Source of the DNA: DATLCI01 sp046714215
GTDB taxonomy: Bacteria; Acidobacteriota; Terriglobia; Terriglobales; Acidobacteriaceae
Direction of reading: 5' to 3'
Assembly (NCBI GenBank): GCA_046714215.1
Contig: JBKKBM010000169.1
Coordinates: 1 to 6,332, forward strand
Length of the DNA stretch: 6,332 nucleotides
Shown here: piece by piece, positions 6,192 to 6,332 of the stretch
Layout: every line of letters begins with the position of its first letter
How positions within the stretch are numbered: the stretch's first letter is position 1
Program-made: the position numbers and the translations under genes
The notes under the pieces: model-generated
What the model was told of the DNA's origin: nothing
Seen by the model: the letters and a program-made list of their open reading frames with translations, nothing else
Databases searched by the model: none

Positions 6192-6233
6192 TAAAAATGG
6201 CGGAGGCGCAACGGATCAGCGGACTGCGCCTCC
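6191..6233 (-). terminator. Intrinsic terminator of the partial minus-strand gene
   Basis: A perfect 9-bp stem pairs GGAGGCGCA (6202-6210) with TGCGCCTCC (6225-6233) around a 14-nt loop. On the minus strand the stem is followed, after GCCA, by five T (complement of 6193-6197). It lies 17 bases after the stop at 6251-6253. There is no T-run on the plus-strand side, so it works in one direction only. Confidence 0.8.
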
Positions 6234-6250
6234 ACCGTTGGGGAGAAAAC

Positions 6251-6332
6251 TTAAGCGGTGACCGCTTCTTTGGCTTTGTCGTTGATGTTCGCCGGAATGT
6301 TCGCCGGCTCTTTGCTAGGCACGTTCTGCCCG
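6251..6332 (-). CDS. 3' end of an unrecognised gene (5' end outside the window)
   Basis: On the minus strand the frame entering from the window edge encodes 26 residues ending PANIPANINDKAKEAVTA and stops at TAA (6253-6251). The PANI doubling comes from a 10-bp repeat, TGTTCGCCGG, at 6286-6295 and 6298-6307. The stop is followed after 17 bases by a good minus-strand terminator, the main reason to believe the frame. The tail is polar, Ala/Lys-rich and probably flexible. The family cannot be told from this fragment. Confidence 0.6.
   Translation of the reverse strand, partial: GQNVPSKEPANIPANINDKAKEAVTA

Noticed and set aside
1..6332. Mobile element, CRISPR array, tRNA or toxin-antitoxin system
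   Set aside because: No transposase or integrase frames, regularly spaced repeats, cloverleaf sequences or paired small genes were seen; the codon composition looks even across the window.

Overview
The window looks like ordinary chromosome from a moderately GC-rich soil-type bacterium, most likely an Acidobacteriota (Terriglobia-like) genome or metagenome contig. This is inferred from the mix of gene types: a secreted M28 peptidase with a C-terminal winged-helix-like tail, a secreted imidazolonepropionase-like amidohydrolase, a Spy/CpxP-like LTxxQ protein, and a small C-x-H...C-x2-C protein ending in VVCLDCGQKFDYDW. No rRNA, tRNA or other marker is present to confirm it, and nothing suggests a plasmid, phage, insertion sequence or CRISPR array.

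Layout, left to right. (1) The 3' end of an unrecognised plus-strand gene (1-210) is followed by a strong bidirectional terminator (238-271). (2) A minus-strand Spy/CpxP-like periplasmic protein (287-775) shares that terminator. (3) A 176-bp divergent intergenic region leads to a plus-strand secreted amidohydrolase (952-2277). (4) This gene converges across 38 bp on a minus-strand secreted M28 zinc peptidase (2316-4232). (5) A 97-bp divergent region carries a tandem 10-bp repeat and candidate promoters, then murJ, the lipid II flippase (4330-5916, plus). (6) murJ converges, only 7 bp away, on a minus-strand zinc-ribbon-like small protein (5924-6127). (7) A terminator (6191-6233) serves the 3' end of a further minus-strand gene cut by the window edge (6251-6332).

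Almost every gene is its own transcription unit, with alternating strands, so there is no operon to read function from. What they share is the cell envelope. The Spy-like protein, amidohydrolase and M28 peptidase carry export signals, and MurJ moves the peptidoglycan precursor across the inner membrane. The two hydrolases could both act on exported or scavenged peptides, but the sequence does not show that they cooperate.

I found no clear new system. The points most worth a second look are: the absence of Shine-Dalgarno sequences together with -10-like hexamers 6-8 nt upstream of the start codons of three genes, which suggests leaderless transcripts; a tandem repeat between murJ and the peptidase gene that could be a shared operator; a MurJ lacking the equivalents of E. 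coli R52 and E57; an M28 peptidase with Pro-Glu where the Glu-Glu pair is expected; and an 8-bp stem shared by the window's two terminators.
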